From a virus, in the IMG/VR virus record IMGVR_UViG_3300021087_000905, positions 1 through 32,666 of that record: a stretch of DNA of 32,666 nt. One strand, written 5' to 3'. Each line of letters starts with the position of its first letter. Positions within the stretch are counted from its first letter, which is position 1. Shown here one piece after another: positions 6,674-14,955 of the stretch. The notes beneath the pieces are model-generated. The model was given only the letters and a program-made list of their open reading frames with translations. It was not told the origin of the DNA and did no database searches. The translations under genes and the position numbers were made by a program.

Positions 6674-7840
6674 ATGGATTTATCATATTCATTAAACACA
6701 CTTTACTTTTTATTATCAGGCGTATTAGTCATGTGGATGGCAGCTGGTTTTACAATGCTCGAAGCAGGATCAGTTAGAAGTAAAAATGTTATCGAGATAC
6801 TTCTAAAGAATATAGCATTATACAGTATTGCGTCTTTAGGATTTTTATTAGCAGGTTATACAATCATGTATGGTTGGGGTGATATAGAAACACATTCTAT
6901 TTACTCAGATTTCTTTTTTCAAGTAGTATTTGTTGCAACAGCTATGTCTGTTATATCAGGCGCTGTAGCAGAAAGAAAGAAACTTTATACATTTTTATTC
7001 TTTGCAGTAGTATTTACAACCCTTATATATCCTTTTCAAGGGTCTTGGAGTTGGGGTGGTGGCTGGCTGAGTGAAAGAGGATTTTTTGATTTCGCTGGTT
7101 CAGGTATTGTTCACATGGCTGGGGCATCAGCTGCTTTAGCAGGTGTATTAATATTAGGTCCTCGTAGAGGAAAATATTTAAAAGATGGTACACCAAAACC
7201 AATACATGGTTCAAACGCAGCACAAGTTGCTTTAGGAACTCTTATCTTATGGATGGGTTGGTTTGGATTTAATGGTGGTTCACAGTTAGCAATAAATGGT
7301 ATAGAGAACGCAGATGCTGTAGCTAAGATATTTGTTAATACAAATACAGCGGCCGCAGCCGGACTTATAGCAGCAATGCTTTTAAGTAAATTATGGTTAG
7401 GTAAAACAGCTTTGAACGCTACAACAAACGGCGCTTTAGCTGGGTTAGTAGTGATTACAGCAGATCCATTAACACCAGATCCAGGAATGGCAGCGTTATA
7501 TGGTTCATTAGGTGGACTAATGATTCCACTTTCAATGAGTTATATTGAGAAGTTAGGTATTGATGATCCTGTAGGAGCAATTTCAGTTCATGGAGTTGCG
7601 GGTATTTTAGGTCTTATGTTAGTTCCAATATTAAACACAGATGCAAGTTTCTTGGAACAAGCAATAGGAACAGGAGCAATATTTGGCTTTGTGTTTGGTA
7701 GTTCATATATATTATGGTTAATATTAGATAAAACTGTAGGTATTAGAGTTGGTGAACAAGAAGAAGTTGGCGGTTCTGATATGTGGGAAGCTGGAGAAAA
7801 GGCTTATCCCTATTTTATGAAAGGGCATGGTGAAGATTAA
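6674..7840 (+). CDS. amt: Ammonium transporter (Amt/AmtB family)
   Basis: This 388-residue polytopic membrane protein should carry ammonium across the host inner membrane. Pore residues line up with E. coli AmtB: the Phe gate (F82, F86 in FQVVF), D139 and the first pore His H147 (DFAGSGIVHM), the GWFGFNGGS segment with S203 (195-203), and the second pore His H306 (SVHGVAG). About 10-11 hydrophobic segments are visible. The cytoplasmic tail IRVGEQEEVGGSDMWEAGEKAYP keeps the motif through which PII (GlnK) blocks the channel. A strong GGAGG precedes the ATG. It sits between genes 55 and 47, which are usually close, so it looks like acquired cargo for nitrogen supply. No amt-linked glnK is present. 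Confidence 0.97.
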   Translation: MDLSYSLNTLYFLLSGVLVMWMAAGFTMLEAGSVRSKNVIEILLKNIALYSIASLGFLLAGYTIMYGWGDIETHSIYSDFFFQVVFVATAMSVISGAVAERKKLYTFLFFAVVFTTLIYPFQGSWSWGGGWLSERGFFDFAGSGIVHMAGASAALAGVLILGPRRGKYLKDGTPKPIHGSNAAQVALGTLILWMGWFGFNGGSQLAINGIENADAVAKIFVNTNTAAAAGLIAAMLLSKLWLGKTALNATTNGALAGLVVITADPLTPDPGMAALYGSLGGLMIPLSMSYIEKLGIDDPVGAISVHGVAGILGLMLVPILNTDASFLEQAIGTGAIFGFVFGSSYILWLILDKTVGIRVGEQEEVGGSDMWEAGEKAYPYFMKGHGED

Positions 7841-7846
7841 TATATT

Positions 7847-8908
7847 ATGAAGATAGCACTGCTTAATGATACACATTGTGGAGTCAGAAACAACAATCAA
7901 ATGTTTGCAGAGTATCAAGGAAGATTTTATTCAGAAATCTTTTTTCCATACCTAGATCAACATAACATTAAATCAATAATACATCTTGGTGATTATTTTG
8001 ATCGCCGTAGAGATGTGAATTTCTATTCTTTATATAAAAATCGTGAACATTTTGTACAACCTATACTTGATAGAAATATATCAATGGATTTAATTGTAGG
8101 AAATCATGATATTTATTTTAAGTCAACTAATGAATTAAACAGTCCGGAGTATCTTTTAGATTTTAAAAATATTAATGTTTATAAGGATCCGATAGTTAAG
8201 AATTATGATGGATTAGATATATGTTTATTGCCATGGATTAATTCAGAGAATTATGAAGATGTTGAAGAATTTTTAGATATATGTTCAGCAGATATTGTTA
8301 TGTGTCATGGTGAGATCAATGGAGCAATGATGCAACCTGGTCATTTTCAAGGCGGTGGAACACCAATTAGTATGTTTAAGAGATTTGAACAAGTTTATTC
8401 AGGACATTATCATCATAAGTCAGAATTGGGTAATGTTAGATTTTTTGGTTCACAAATGGAATTTACATGGAATGATTTTGGTGATCCAAAACATTTTCAT
8501 ATATTAGATACGGAAACGCGAGAAATAGAAGCTATACATAATCCTTTAAAGATGTTTCATAAAATATTTTATGATGATACAAAAGAAACTCTTATGACAA
8601 TTAAGAAACAAGATTTTAGTCATTTGAAAGATGCATTTGTTAAAGTAATTGTAACAAATAAAAATGAACCTTACTGGTTTGATGTGTTTGTTGAAGAAAT
8701 TATTAAAGTAGGTCCTGCAGACTTAAAAGTTGTTGAAGATCATAGTAATTTAGATGTACTAAATGAAGATGATTTTACAGAAGAAGCAGAAGATACATTA
8801 ACAATTTTAACAAAACATATTGACAGTTTAAATATAGATGGAGATAAGAAAAAACTTGATGAATTAATGAGATCATTATATACAGAAAGTTTAGATATAT
8901 TAGTATGA
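7847..8908 (+). CDS. 47: Recombination endonuclease subunit gp47 (Mre11/SbcD-like)
   Basis: gp47 is the nuclease half of the gp46/gp47 complex that resects DNA ends for recombination-dependent replication and host DNA breakdown. The 353-residue product shows the calcineurin-like phosphodiesterase motifs: DTH (D8, H10), GDYFD (48-52), GNHD (85-88), a CHGE segment and GHYHH further on. Length matches T4 gp47 (339). It starts seven bases after amt and overlaps the next small ORF by four bases (ATGA). Confidence 0.96.
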   Translation: MKIALLNDTHCGVRNNNQMFAEYQGRFYSEIFFPYLDQHNIKSIIHLGDYFDRRRDVNFYSLYKNREHFVQPILDRNISMDLIVGNHDIYFKSTNELNSPEYLLDFKNINVYKDPIVKNYDGLDICLLPWINSENYEDVEEFLDICSADIVMCHGEINGAMMQPGHFQGGGTPISMFKRFEQVYSGHYHHKSELGNVRFFGSQMEFTWNDFGDPKHFHILDTETREIEAIHNPLKMFHKIFYDDTKETLMTIKKQDFSHLKDAFVKVIVTNKNEPYWFDVFVEEIIKVGPADLKVVEDHSNLDVLNEDDFTEEAEDTLTILTKHIDSLNIDGDKKKLDELMRSLYTESLDILV

Positions 8909-9189
8909 TAAAAATAATACAATTAGCAACAGGCGAACAACTAATTAGTGAAGTAGATGAAGTGGGTTATGAATTAACAAATCCTCTATTCATTCATGTT
9001 GTTCCAAATGAAACAGGTGGAGCAGTTAGTTTGCATCCCTATGATATGATAGTAGATGGAAACATTACTCTTAACCCTGAACAAATAATTTGGACTGGAA
9101 TTCCAGAACAAAAACTTCTTAATCAATATCAAGAAGTATTCAGTTCAATAATTACACCCCCAACCAATAAAGTAACCCCAATTAAGTGA
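8905..9189 (+). CDS. Small beta-rich protein between genes 47 and 46, Sm-like, unknown
   Basis: This 94-residue protein starts with IKIIQLATGEQLISEV and continues with short beta strands and a NPLFIHV segment. The pattern resembles the N-terminal half of the protein at 5161, so both may be Sm-like barrels of one phage family; that is a visual comparison only. It is translationally coupled to gene 47 (ATGA) and to the next gene (GTGA). Its place inside the 47-46 operon suggests a link with recombination or its expression. Confidence 0.75.
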   Translation: MIKIIQLATGEQLISEVDEVGYELTNPLFIHVVPNETGGAVSLHPYDMIVDGNITLNPEQIIWTGIPEQKLLNQYQEVFSSIITPPTNKVTPIK

Positions 9190-9422
9190 GTAGTAGTAGA
9201 ATGATGATGAAATCAAACAATCATGGTTTAGTATATAGTGGTTCTTATGAATGTGAAGGACATAATGTGTCTTTTATTATATTAACTGGAGATAGAGTTA
9301 AAATTATTGAAGTTAATACAGCACAAGGAAACACAACTTCAACAGAACGCACAGAATCTTTAGATGATGCAATAGAAATACAGGATAGATTAATACAATT
9401 AGGTTATGATAAAGTTTCATAA
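9186..9422 (+). CDS. Small protein between genes 47 and 46, unknown
   Basis: This ORF of up to 78 residues begins with GTG overlapping the previous stop (GTGA); ATG codons at 9201, 9204 and 9207 are alternative starts. It has a short beta-rich core (GLVYSGSYECEGHNVSFIIL) followed by a charged helix (SLDDAIEIQDRLIQLGY). The end overlaps gene 46 by 17 bases. Function is unknown. Confidence 0.7.
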   Translation: MSSSRMMMKSNNHGLVYSGSYECEGHNVSFIILTGDRVKIIEVNTAQGNTTSTERTESLDDAIEIQDRLIQLGYDKVS

Positions 9423-11115
9423 GGTAAGATATAAGAATTTTTTATCTACTGGCGACACTTTCACCGAAATAATTCTAGATAAAAAACCCACAACACTTAT
9501 TATAGGAGCTAATGGCTCTGGTAAATCAACAGTGCTAGATGCTTTGACATTTGGATTATTTGGAAGAGCTTTCAGAAAAGTTAATAAAATGGCATTGATT
9601 AATTCTATCAATAAGAAACATACAGTAGTTGAAGTAGAGTTTTCCATTGGAAGAAATCAATATAAGGTTATGCGTGCTATTAAACCCAATAAGTTTGAAA
9701 TACATCTTAATGGTAATATAATACATCAAGATGCTAATGTAAGAGATTATCAAGCTATATTGGAACAACAGATACTTAAACTTAACTATAAGTCATTTAC
9801 TCAAGTAGTCGTGTTAGGAAGTTCATCATTTACTCCTTTCATGCAATTAGTTACTATTGAAAGAAGAAACATTATTGAAGATATACTTGATATACAAATC
9901 TTTACAGTAATGAATGATATTCTTAAACAAAGATATACATCATTAAGACATGAGTTAAATGAGATAAAGACAAATATAAAAATTGGCGAAGGAAAGATAT
10001 TAAGTCAAGAACAAACCATGCAACGATTAGAAGAAAATCGTGATGAACAGATAGCAAAGTTAAAATCTAATATTCAAAATTCTGATGAACAAGAAGCAAT
10101 TTATGAAGGTAGTATAGATATTTTAACTAGAGGGGTAGAAAAACAACAAAATCTCAAAGAAGATGAAAATGATGTTAGACATTCACTTCAATTAATGCTA
10201 GGTGATGAACGACAGTTTGAGGCTGAAAGAAAAAATTTCATTAAAGAGTTAAAGTTTTATGAAAATAATGATGAATGTCCAACTTGTAAACAAGATATAG
10301 AAACAGAACATAAAGAACATATATGTACAGACACTACATCAAATCTTAAAGAAATTGATAAACAATTATCAGAAAGAGGTAAAAGTATACATGAAATCAA
10401 TGAAAGACTTGAAGAAATAGCTGAAATCAATCAAGAAATAACTAAAATACAAACGGAAATTCAAAAAGAACAAAGTCATATTACGGCAGGTCAGAAGTAT
10501 AGATCAAAGTTAGAAAAAGAATTAAAAGATTTAGAAGCTCAAGAACATACTAAAGATGATAAAGAAAAACTTGAGAGATATAGAAAGGCTTATAGTCAGT
10601 TAGAAGGAATGCAAGAAACATTAGTTGATAAAAGACATTATTACGATTTAGCAGAGATACTTTTAAGAGACAGTGGAATAAAAACTAAAATAATTCGACA
10701 ATATTTACCAATCATGAATAAGTTAATTAATAAATATTTAGCGAGTATGGAGTTTTTTGTTCAGTTTGAACTTGATGAAGAATTTAACGAACAAATTAAA
10801 TCTAGATATAGAGATCAATTTACTTATTCATCTTTTAGTGAAGGTGAAAAAATGAGAATTGATTTAGCATTACTCTTTACATGGAGAGCAATTGCTAAGT
10901 TAAAGAATTCAGTAAATACAAATCTTTTAATATTAGATGAAGTGTTTGATAGCTCTCTTGATGAAGGCGGAACTGATGAATTCTTAAAGATACTAAATAC
11001 TCTAGGAAATGATACTAACACCTTTATCATAAGTCATAAAGGTGACAGCATGAATGAGAAGTTTAGAAATGTAATTGAGTTTGAGAAAGCACAGAATTTT
11101 TCAAGAGTGGTGTGA
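9406..11115 (+). CDS. 46: Recombination endonuclease subunit gp46 (Rad50/SbcC-like)
   Basis: gp46 is the SMC-type ATPase partner of gp47. The 569-residue product has Walker A GANGSGKS (34-41), a long coiled coil (about 170-430) split by a zinc hook CPTC (C291, C294), the ABC signature SFSEGEK (476-482), Walker B NLLILDE (506-512) and a C-terminal His in ISHKG. The length matches T4 gp46 (560). It starts inside the previous gene, so the two are probably coupled. All catalytic elements are intact. Confidence 0.97.
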   Translation: MIKFHKVRYKNFLSTGDTFTEIILDKKPTTLIIGANGSGKSTVLDALTFGLFGRAFRKVNKMALINSINKKHTVVEVEFSIGRNQYKVMRAIKPNKFEIHLNGNIIHQDANVRDYQAILEQQILKLNYKSFTQVVVLGSSSFTPFMQLVTIERRNIIEDILDIQIFTVMNDILKQRYTSLRHELNEIKTNIKIGEGKILSQEQTMQRLEENRDEQIAKLKSNIQNSDEQEAIYEGSIDILTRGVEKQQNLKEDENDVRHSLQLMLGDERQFEAERKNFIKELKFYENNDECPTCKQDIETEHKEHICTDTTSNLKEIDKQLSERGKSIHEINERLEEIAEINQEITKIQTEIQKEQSHITAGQKYRSKLEKELKDLEAQEHTKDDKEKLERYRKAYSQLEGMQETLVDKRHYYDLAEILLRDSGIKTKIIRQYLPIMNKLINKYLASMEFFVQFELDEEFNEQIKSRYRDQFTYSSFSEGEKMRIDLALLFTWRAIAKLKNSVNTNLLILDEVFDSSLDEGGTDEFLKILNTLGNDTNTFIISHKGDSMNEKFRNVIEFEKAQNFSRVV

Positions 11116-11132
11116 AATGAGAGATAGGATAA

Positions 11133-11237
11133 GTGAAAACTTTCTGGATACAGGTATGGGAATTTGCGTGTGAGAATCCAGCATTAGCAGCAATGCTATT
11201 TCTGGCAGGTTATTTAATCGGTTTGGTAATAATATAA
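11133..11237 (+). CDS. Tiny single-pass membrane protein
   Basis: A GTG-started ORF of 34 residues lies in the gap after gene 46, preceded by AGGA a few bases upstream. The N terminus is amphipathic (MKTFWIQVWEF) and residues 18-34 are one hydrophobic segment (LAAMLFLAGYLIGLVII). It resembles other tiny membrane proteins in this window. An overlapping 18-codon ATG frame at about 11117 is less convincing. Confidence 0.5.
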   Translation: MKTFWIQVWEFACENPALAAMLFLAGYLIGLVII

Positions 11238-11241
11238 AATT

Positions 11242-11784
11242 ATGTTAATTAAAGAAGTGAAAAAGTTACGAGAAAAAGTAACCGAAGATTGGTCATTCGA
11301 AAATCCCGAAATAGATTCTAAGGAGTTCGCAAAAGAACTCATAGAGGAGATGTGGTCAAATTCTGGTATTGGTATTTCAGCAAATCAGCTAGGTTATAAA
11401 TATAGGGTGTTTGCAATGAGGGGAGATACAAAGGCAGAAAGTCAAATTTGTTTCAATCCAAAAATAAAAACCTTTTCAGATAATATGAATACAATGGAAG
11501 AAGGTTGTTTATCATTGCCTGATGTTTACGCTAAAGTTGTTAGACCCGCAGAAGTGGCTATATCTTACTACAATCAATTTGGTAGAGAAGAAGGCCAACT
11601 AGCTACAGGGTTGACAGCAAGAGTATTCCAACACGAATTGGACCATTTAGATGGAATATTATTTATAGATAGGATAGGTGAACTATCTAGAACAAGAGCT
11701 TTTGAGAAAGCTAGAAAAATAGGGAAGGCTAGAAGTCGTGGAAAAGATTGGTATGTTCAGAAGAACAGTAAATTCGCTCTATAA
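11242..11784 (+). CDS. def: Peptide deformylase
   Basis: This metalloenzyme removes the N-terminal formyl group from new proteins. The 180-residue product has the three family motifs: GIGISANQ (42-49; usual form GxGxAAxQ), EGCLSLP (87-93, metal ligand C89) and QHELDHLDG (130-138, ligands H131 and H135, catalytic E132). The basic C-terminal extension (about 150-175) is longer than in many phage deformylases. Peptide deformylases are known cargo of marine phages and may keep translation or photosystem-type protein turnover running during infection. Here nothing specifies the client. Confidence 0.95.
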   Translation: MLIKEVKKLREKVTEDWSFENPEIDSKEFAKELIEEMWSNSGIGISANQLGYKYRVFAMRGDTKAESQICFNPKIKTFSDNMNTMEEGCLSLPDVYAKVVRPAEVAISYYNQFGREEGQLATGLTARVFQHELDHLDGILFIDRIGELSRTRAFEKARKIGKARSRGKDWYVQKNSKFAL

Positions 11785-11875
11785 CAAAGATATTAGTGGT
11801 GTTATTAATGGCATCATTTGTGTAATTTTTATAGTAGCGTTTTTAAGTGTGGTGAATGCAACATTAACGCAGTGA
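11753..11875 (+). CDS. Tiny single-pass membrane protein overlapping def
   Basis: This 40-residue frame starts inside the last codons of def and ends with a GTGA overlap onto a plausible GTG start of the oxygenase gene at 11872. A basic N terminus (MFRRTVNSLYNK) is followed by about 20 hydrophobic residues (GVINGIICVIFIVAFLSVV). It explains the odd gap between def and the oxygenase and looks like another small inner-membrane protein. No ribosome site is clear. Confidence 0.5.
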   Translation: MFRRTVNSLYNKDISGVINGIICVIFIVAFLSVVNATLTQ

Positions 11876-12483
11876 AATTACATTTCGAATTAATTAGAAG
11901 TAACAATTCACATCTATCAGAAACAATAAAGCTATATAATAATATAGTTCCTGACATTTTATGCACTGAATTGATAGACTGGTTTGAAGAAAGTAAAACA
12001 GTTAGAGTAGAAGATCATAGAAAAGAATCTACTGAACTTCAATTAATTGGTGATCCTCGTCCAGAAGCAGAACAATATAGACAATTACTTTTTGAATATC
12101 TCTATCCGTTAGGAGAAAGATATGAAAAAGATATGTATAAGTTATGTCATAAAGATTATAAACCACAAGATATACCTCTATCTGTTGCTTTTAAGACGGG
12201 TTTTAAGTCCTTACAGATACAGAAATACTCTAGTAATGATAAAGGGTACCCTGCAGTTCATATAGAATCTGGTCCAGACCATATCCACAAATATCTTGCT
12301 GTAATCTTATATTTAAATACAATTATTGATAGTGGTGAAACAGTATTCCCAATGGGTGGCACAGCCATAGAACCTGAAATAGGTTCAGCAGCAATATTTC
12401 CAACAGGAATTCCTTATTATCATTGTGGAAATCCATCAAAATCAGACAAATATATCTTAACTTCTTGGTTTGAGTTTATGTAA
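11872..12483 (+). CDS. 2-oxoglutarate/Fe(II)-dependent oxygenase
   Basis: This 203-residue protein of the prolyl-4-hydroxylase-like superfamily would use 2-oxoglutarate, O2 and Fe(II) to hydroxylate a protein or small molecule. The iron site appears as HxE (AVHIES, about 12261-12275) and a distal His in PYYHCGNP (about 12415-12436), followed by Lys in SDKYILTSWF as the 2-oxoglutarate anchor. The frame is open from a TTG at 11818, but GTG 11872 is preferred: it overlaps the tiny upstream gene (GTGA) and gives the usual length. Oxygenases of this type are common in marine T4-like phages; the substrate is unknown. Confidence 0.85.
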   Translation: MKLHFELIRSNNSHLSETIKLYNNIVPDILCTELIDWFEESKTVRVEDHRKESTELQLIGDPRPEAEQYRQLLFEYLYPLGERYEKDMYKLCHKDYKPQDIPLSVAFKTGFKSLQIQKYSSNDKGYPAVHIESGPDHIHKYLAVILYLNTIIDSGETVFPMGGTAIEPEIGSAAIFPTGIPYYHCGNPSKSDKYILTSWFEFM

Positions 12484-12485
12484 AT

Positions 12486-12544
12486 AAACTTGAAACCGCA
12501 GGTACACTTTTGTTATACTATGTACATAATGAAAAAAAGTGAGA
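12486..12544 (+). repeat. Direct repeat copy 1: promoter plus gene start (CobT-like gene)
   Basis: This 59-base block is nearly identical to 14886-14944, exactly 2400 bases downstream, with about four mismatches. It carries TTGAAA (12490-12495), an 18-base spacer and TATACT (12514-12519, preceded by TGT), and ends with ATG and the codons for MKKSE. The -10 differs from the TATAAT of copy 2. The predicted transcription start (about 12526) lies only three bases before ATG 12529. Confidence 0.85.
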
Positions 12545-14880
12545 TTTCAATTCAAAATTCAAATAAAGATATTCTAGCCAAATTAATGGCAACAGAGAAT
12601 ATTACAGTTCTTCATAAAAAAGTCCCCACAGCATATTTTGATGTCAAAAATAGAACATTAGTTTGTCCTATGTTGAAAGATGATATGTCTAGTGAAATGT
12701 ATGATTTATTCATGGGACACGAAGTTGGACATGCATTAAAAACTCCAATGGAAGGATGGCACGATTCAGTATGTGAATTAGGACCAATTTTCAAAGGCTA
12801 TTTAAATGTAATAGAAGATGTTAGAATTGAAAAAGAAATCAAAGCAAAATATCCTGGTTTAAGAAGGTCTTTTTATCAAGGATATAAAGAATTAAATGAA
12901 GATGATTTCTTTGGTCTTTCAGATACAGACATTAACGAATTAAATTTAATAGACAAAATAAACATTTATTATAAAGTTGGAGCTTTCGCACAAGTTAGAT
13001 TTACTAATGAAGAAAAAGTCTATCTTAAAAGATGTGATAATTTAAAAACTTTTGAAGAAGTCTTGGCATTAGCTAAAGAACTTTTTGAAAAACAAAAAGC
13101 AGAAAACAAAGACAAAATGAAGTCAATGACTCAAGATGAACTTCAAGAGTTGATGGACGATTTAGGAATTAAACCAGAAGCAAATCCAGAAGGAAGTACA
13201 GAAGTTCCTGGTGAAGAAGAAGAAGAAGGACAACAAGAAGGAACTCAAGGAACTCCTTCAGAAGAAGAATCAGAAGAAGATCCAGATGGAGACAATACTG
13301 ATTCTTACGGATCACCTATTGATCCAGATAAAGATTCATCAGACAAAGATTCAGACAAACCAGAAGATGGTGGTAAAGATGGTGGTAAAGAAGGTGGTAA
13401 ATCTCCAGAAGAACAATTAGAAGATGAATTAAATAAATCTAAAACTGACGAAGAATTTAGAGCAAATGAAGGTGATTTACTTGCTAACAAATATGAACAT
13501 AGAGAGCCAAGCTATTATGAATTAAAAACTAAAATCAAATACAATAATTTTATAATTCCTTGGAAAGAAATTGACAAAGAAATTTCAAATAAAGATTTAA
13601 ATAGAACAAACATTCACAAATACACTAAAAACTTTATTGATAGCAATAAAAAAGTTATCAGTTATATGGTTAAAGAATTTGAAATGAAAAAAGCCGCGGC
13701 TGATTACAAAAGAAGTATGTCAGCTAAAACAGGTGAAATCAACATGAGTAAACTTCATCAATATTTATTAAAAGATGATATCTTCAATAGAATACAAGTT
13801 GTTCCAGATGGAAAAAATCATGGAATAGTAATGATACTTGACTGGTCTGGATCCATGAGTGGTTCAGTTAAACCAACATTAGAACAAGCAGCATTACTTT
13901 CAATGTTTGCAAGAAGATTACAAATACCTTTTAGACTTTATGCTTTTTCTGATACTTATAGAACAGAAGCAGATATCACATTTACTAAAAAGAATAGTGA
14001 AAAAAGAGGCAAATATGAGTATGATAGCAAAGAATACCAAGAGTATTTACAAAATGAAAACGATTACAAATTCAATAAAACTTTTGGAGAAAATCCTTTT
14101 AATGAAGATGATAACGAATGGAGTTTATCAAATTTGAAACTTCTTGAAATCTTTAATGAAAAAATGAGTAATTCAGAATTCATAAGAAGCATGGAAAATT
14201 GGTTTGAATTAGGATTTCATAATGATTATTATTCTTATTACTCTAATGATAGAAATTCATTAAATTTTGATACAGATTTTTACCCTCCTCATAATCTACA
14301 GTTGTCAGGAACTCCATTAGATCATTCAATAGTTTTAATGAGAGATTATTTACAAGATTTTCAAAGAGATTATGGATTAGACATTACTACTTTTATAACA
14401 TTAACTGATGGTGAAAGTCATGGTGTTTTTCATGGTGGTAATACTCATTTAGTTGATAGAAGATATAACAAAGTCCATAAATTGAGAGGTAATAAAACAA
14501 GAGGCCTTTTAAGATGGTTAAAAGAAACAGCAAATGTTAGAACAATAGGGTTCTACTTATCAAAAGCGAAAGGTCAACAATTTTATTATGATGCTGAAAG
14601 ATTTTCTGGAATTGATTTATACTCCTTTGATGATGAAGCAATAGAGAAGAAAAAAGAATTTACAAAATTAGCAACAACTTTTGAAGATGAAAAAGGTAAT
14701 TATGATTTATCAATAGTTATTAATCAAAAGAAATTAGAACTTAATTATGATGAAGATGAACTTCAAGTAGAAGTTGGAGCTAATAAAGGAGCACTAAAGA
14801 GAGCTTTAGTGAAAGCAGGAAATAACAAAATGCATCAGAGAGTGATACTTAATAAGTTCGTTTCACAAATGGCGGTATGA
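12529..14880 (+). CDS. CobT-like protein: HExxH metalloprotease motif plus VWA domain
   Basis: This 783-residue protein likely partners the AAA+ protein at 14952. The N-terminal domain has HEVGH (64-68) followed by NVIEDVRIE, the conserved acidic helix of CobT-type proteins (usual form LEDxRxE). Residues about 200-310 are a Glu/Asp/Gly-rich disordered linker. The C-terminal half holds a VWA domain with an intact MIDAS: DWSGSMSG (from D438) and TLTDGES (T626, D627). The frame extends upstream to TTG 12490, but that codon lies in the -35 box, so ATG 12529 is used. AAA+/VWA pairs remodel or insert metals into targets; a real role in cobalamin synthesis is doubtful here. Confidence 0.88.
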   Translation: MKKSEISIQNSNKDILAKLMATENITVLHKKVPTAYFDVKNRTLVCPMLKDDMSSEMYDLFMGHEVGHALKTPMEGWHDSVCELGPIFKGYLNVIEDVRIEKEIKAKYPGLRRSFYQGYKELNEDDFFGLSDTDINELNLIDKINIYYKVGAFAQVRFTNEEKVYLKRCDNLKTFEEVLALAKELFEKQKAENKDKMKSMTQDELQELMDDLGIKPEANPEGSTEVPGEEEEEGQQEGTQGTPSEEESEEDPDGDNTDSYGSPIDPDKDSSDKDSDKPEDGGKDGGKEGGKSPEEQLEDELNKSKTDEEFRANEGDLLANKYEHREPSYYELKTKIKYNNFIIPWKEIDKEISNKDLNRTNIHKYTKNFIDSNKKVISYMVKEFEMKKAAADYKRSMSAKTGEINMSKLHQYLLKDDIFNRIQVVPDGKNHGIVMILDWSGSMSGSVKPTLEQAALLSMFARRLQIPFRLYAFSDTYRTEADITFTKKNSEKRGKYEYDSKEYQEYLQNENDYKFNKTFGENPFNEDDNEWSLSNLKLLEIFNEKMSNSEFIRSMENWFELGFHNDYYSYYSNDRNSLNFDTDFYPPHNLQLSGTPLDHSIVLMRDYLQDFQRDYGLDITTFITLTDGESHGVFHGGNTHLVDRRYNKVHKLRGNKTRGLLRWLKETANVRTIGFYLSKAKGQQFYYDAERFSGIDLYSFDDEAIEKKKEFTKLATTFEDEKGNYDLSIVINQKKLELNYDEDELQVEVGANKGALKRALVKAGNNKMHQRVILNKFVSQMAV

Positions 14881-14885
14881 ATAAA

Positions 14886-14944
14886 AAACTTGAAACCGCA
14901 GGTACACTTTTGTTATAATGTATACATAATGAAAAAAAGCGAGA
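14886..14944 (+). repeat. Direct repeat copy 2: promoter of the CobS-like gene
   Basis: This second copy of the 12486-12544 block has TTGAAA (14890-14895), an 18-base spacer and a consensus TATAAT (14914-14919) with TGT in front. It also copies the start of the upstream gene (ATG plus codons for MKKSE), which here becomes a mini-ORF. It should be the stronger of the two promoters because its -10 is perfect. Confidence 0.85.
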
Positions 14945-14955
14945 AAAAAATATGA
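14929..14955 (+). CDS. Eight-codon leader mini-ORF overlapping the cobS-like start
   Basis: ATG 14929 opens MKKSEKKI and stops at TGA 14953-14955, overlapping the ATG of the AAA+ gene at 14952 (ATGA). Its first five codons match those of the CobT-like gene, so it is a by-product of the promoter duplication. It may serve as a translational coupler for the downstream gene. Whether it is translated is unknown. Confidence 0.4.
   Translation: MKKSEKKI

Noticed and set aside
12490-12528. TTG start giving a 796-residue CobT-like protein
   Set aside because: The codon lies in the -35 box of the promoter and the transcript begins about 35 bases later; ATG 12529 is the first useful start.
13211-13420. 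69-residue Lys-rich ORF inside the CobT-like gene
   Set aside because: It is an out-of-frame reading of the Glu/Asp-rich linker, low complexity and without a start signal.
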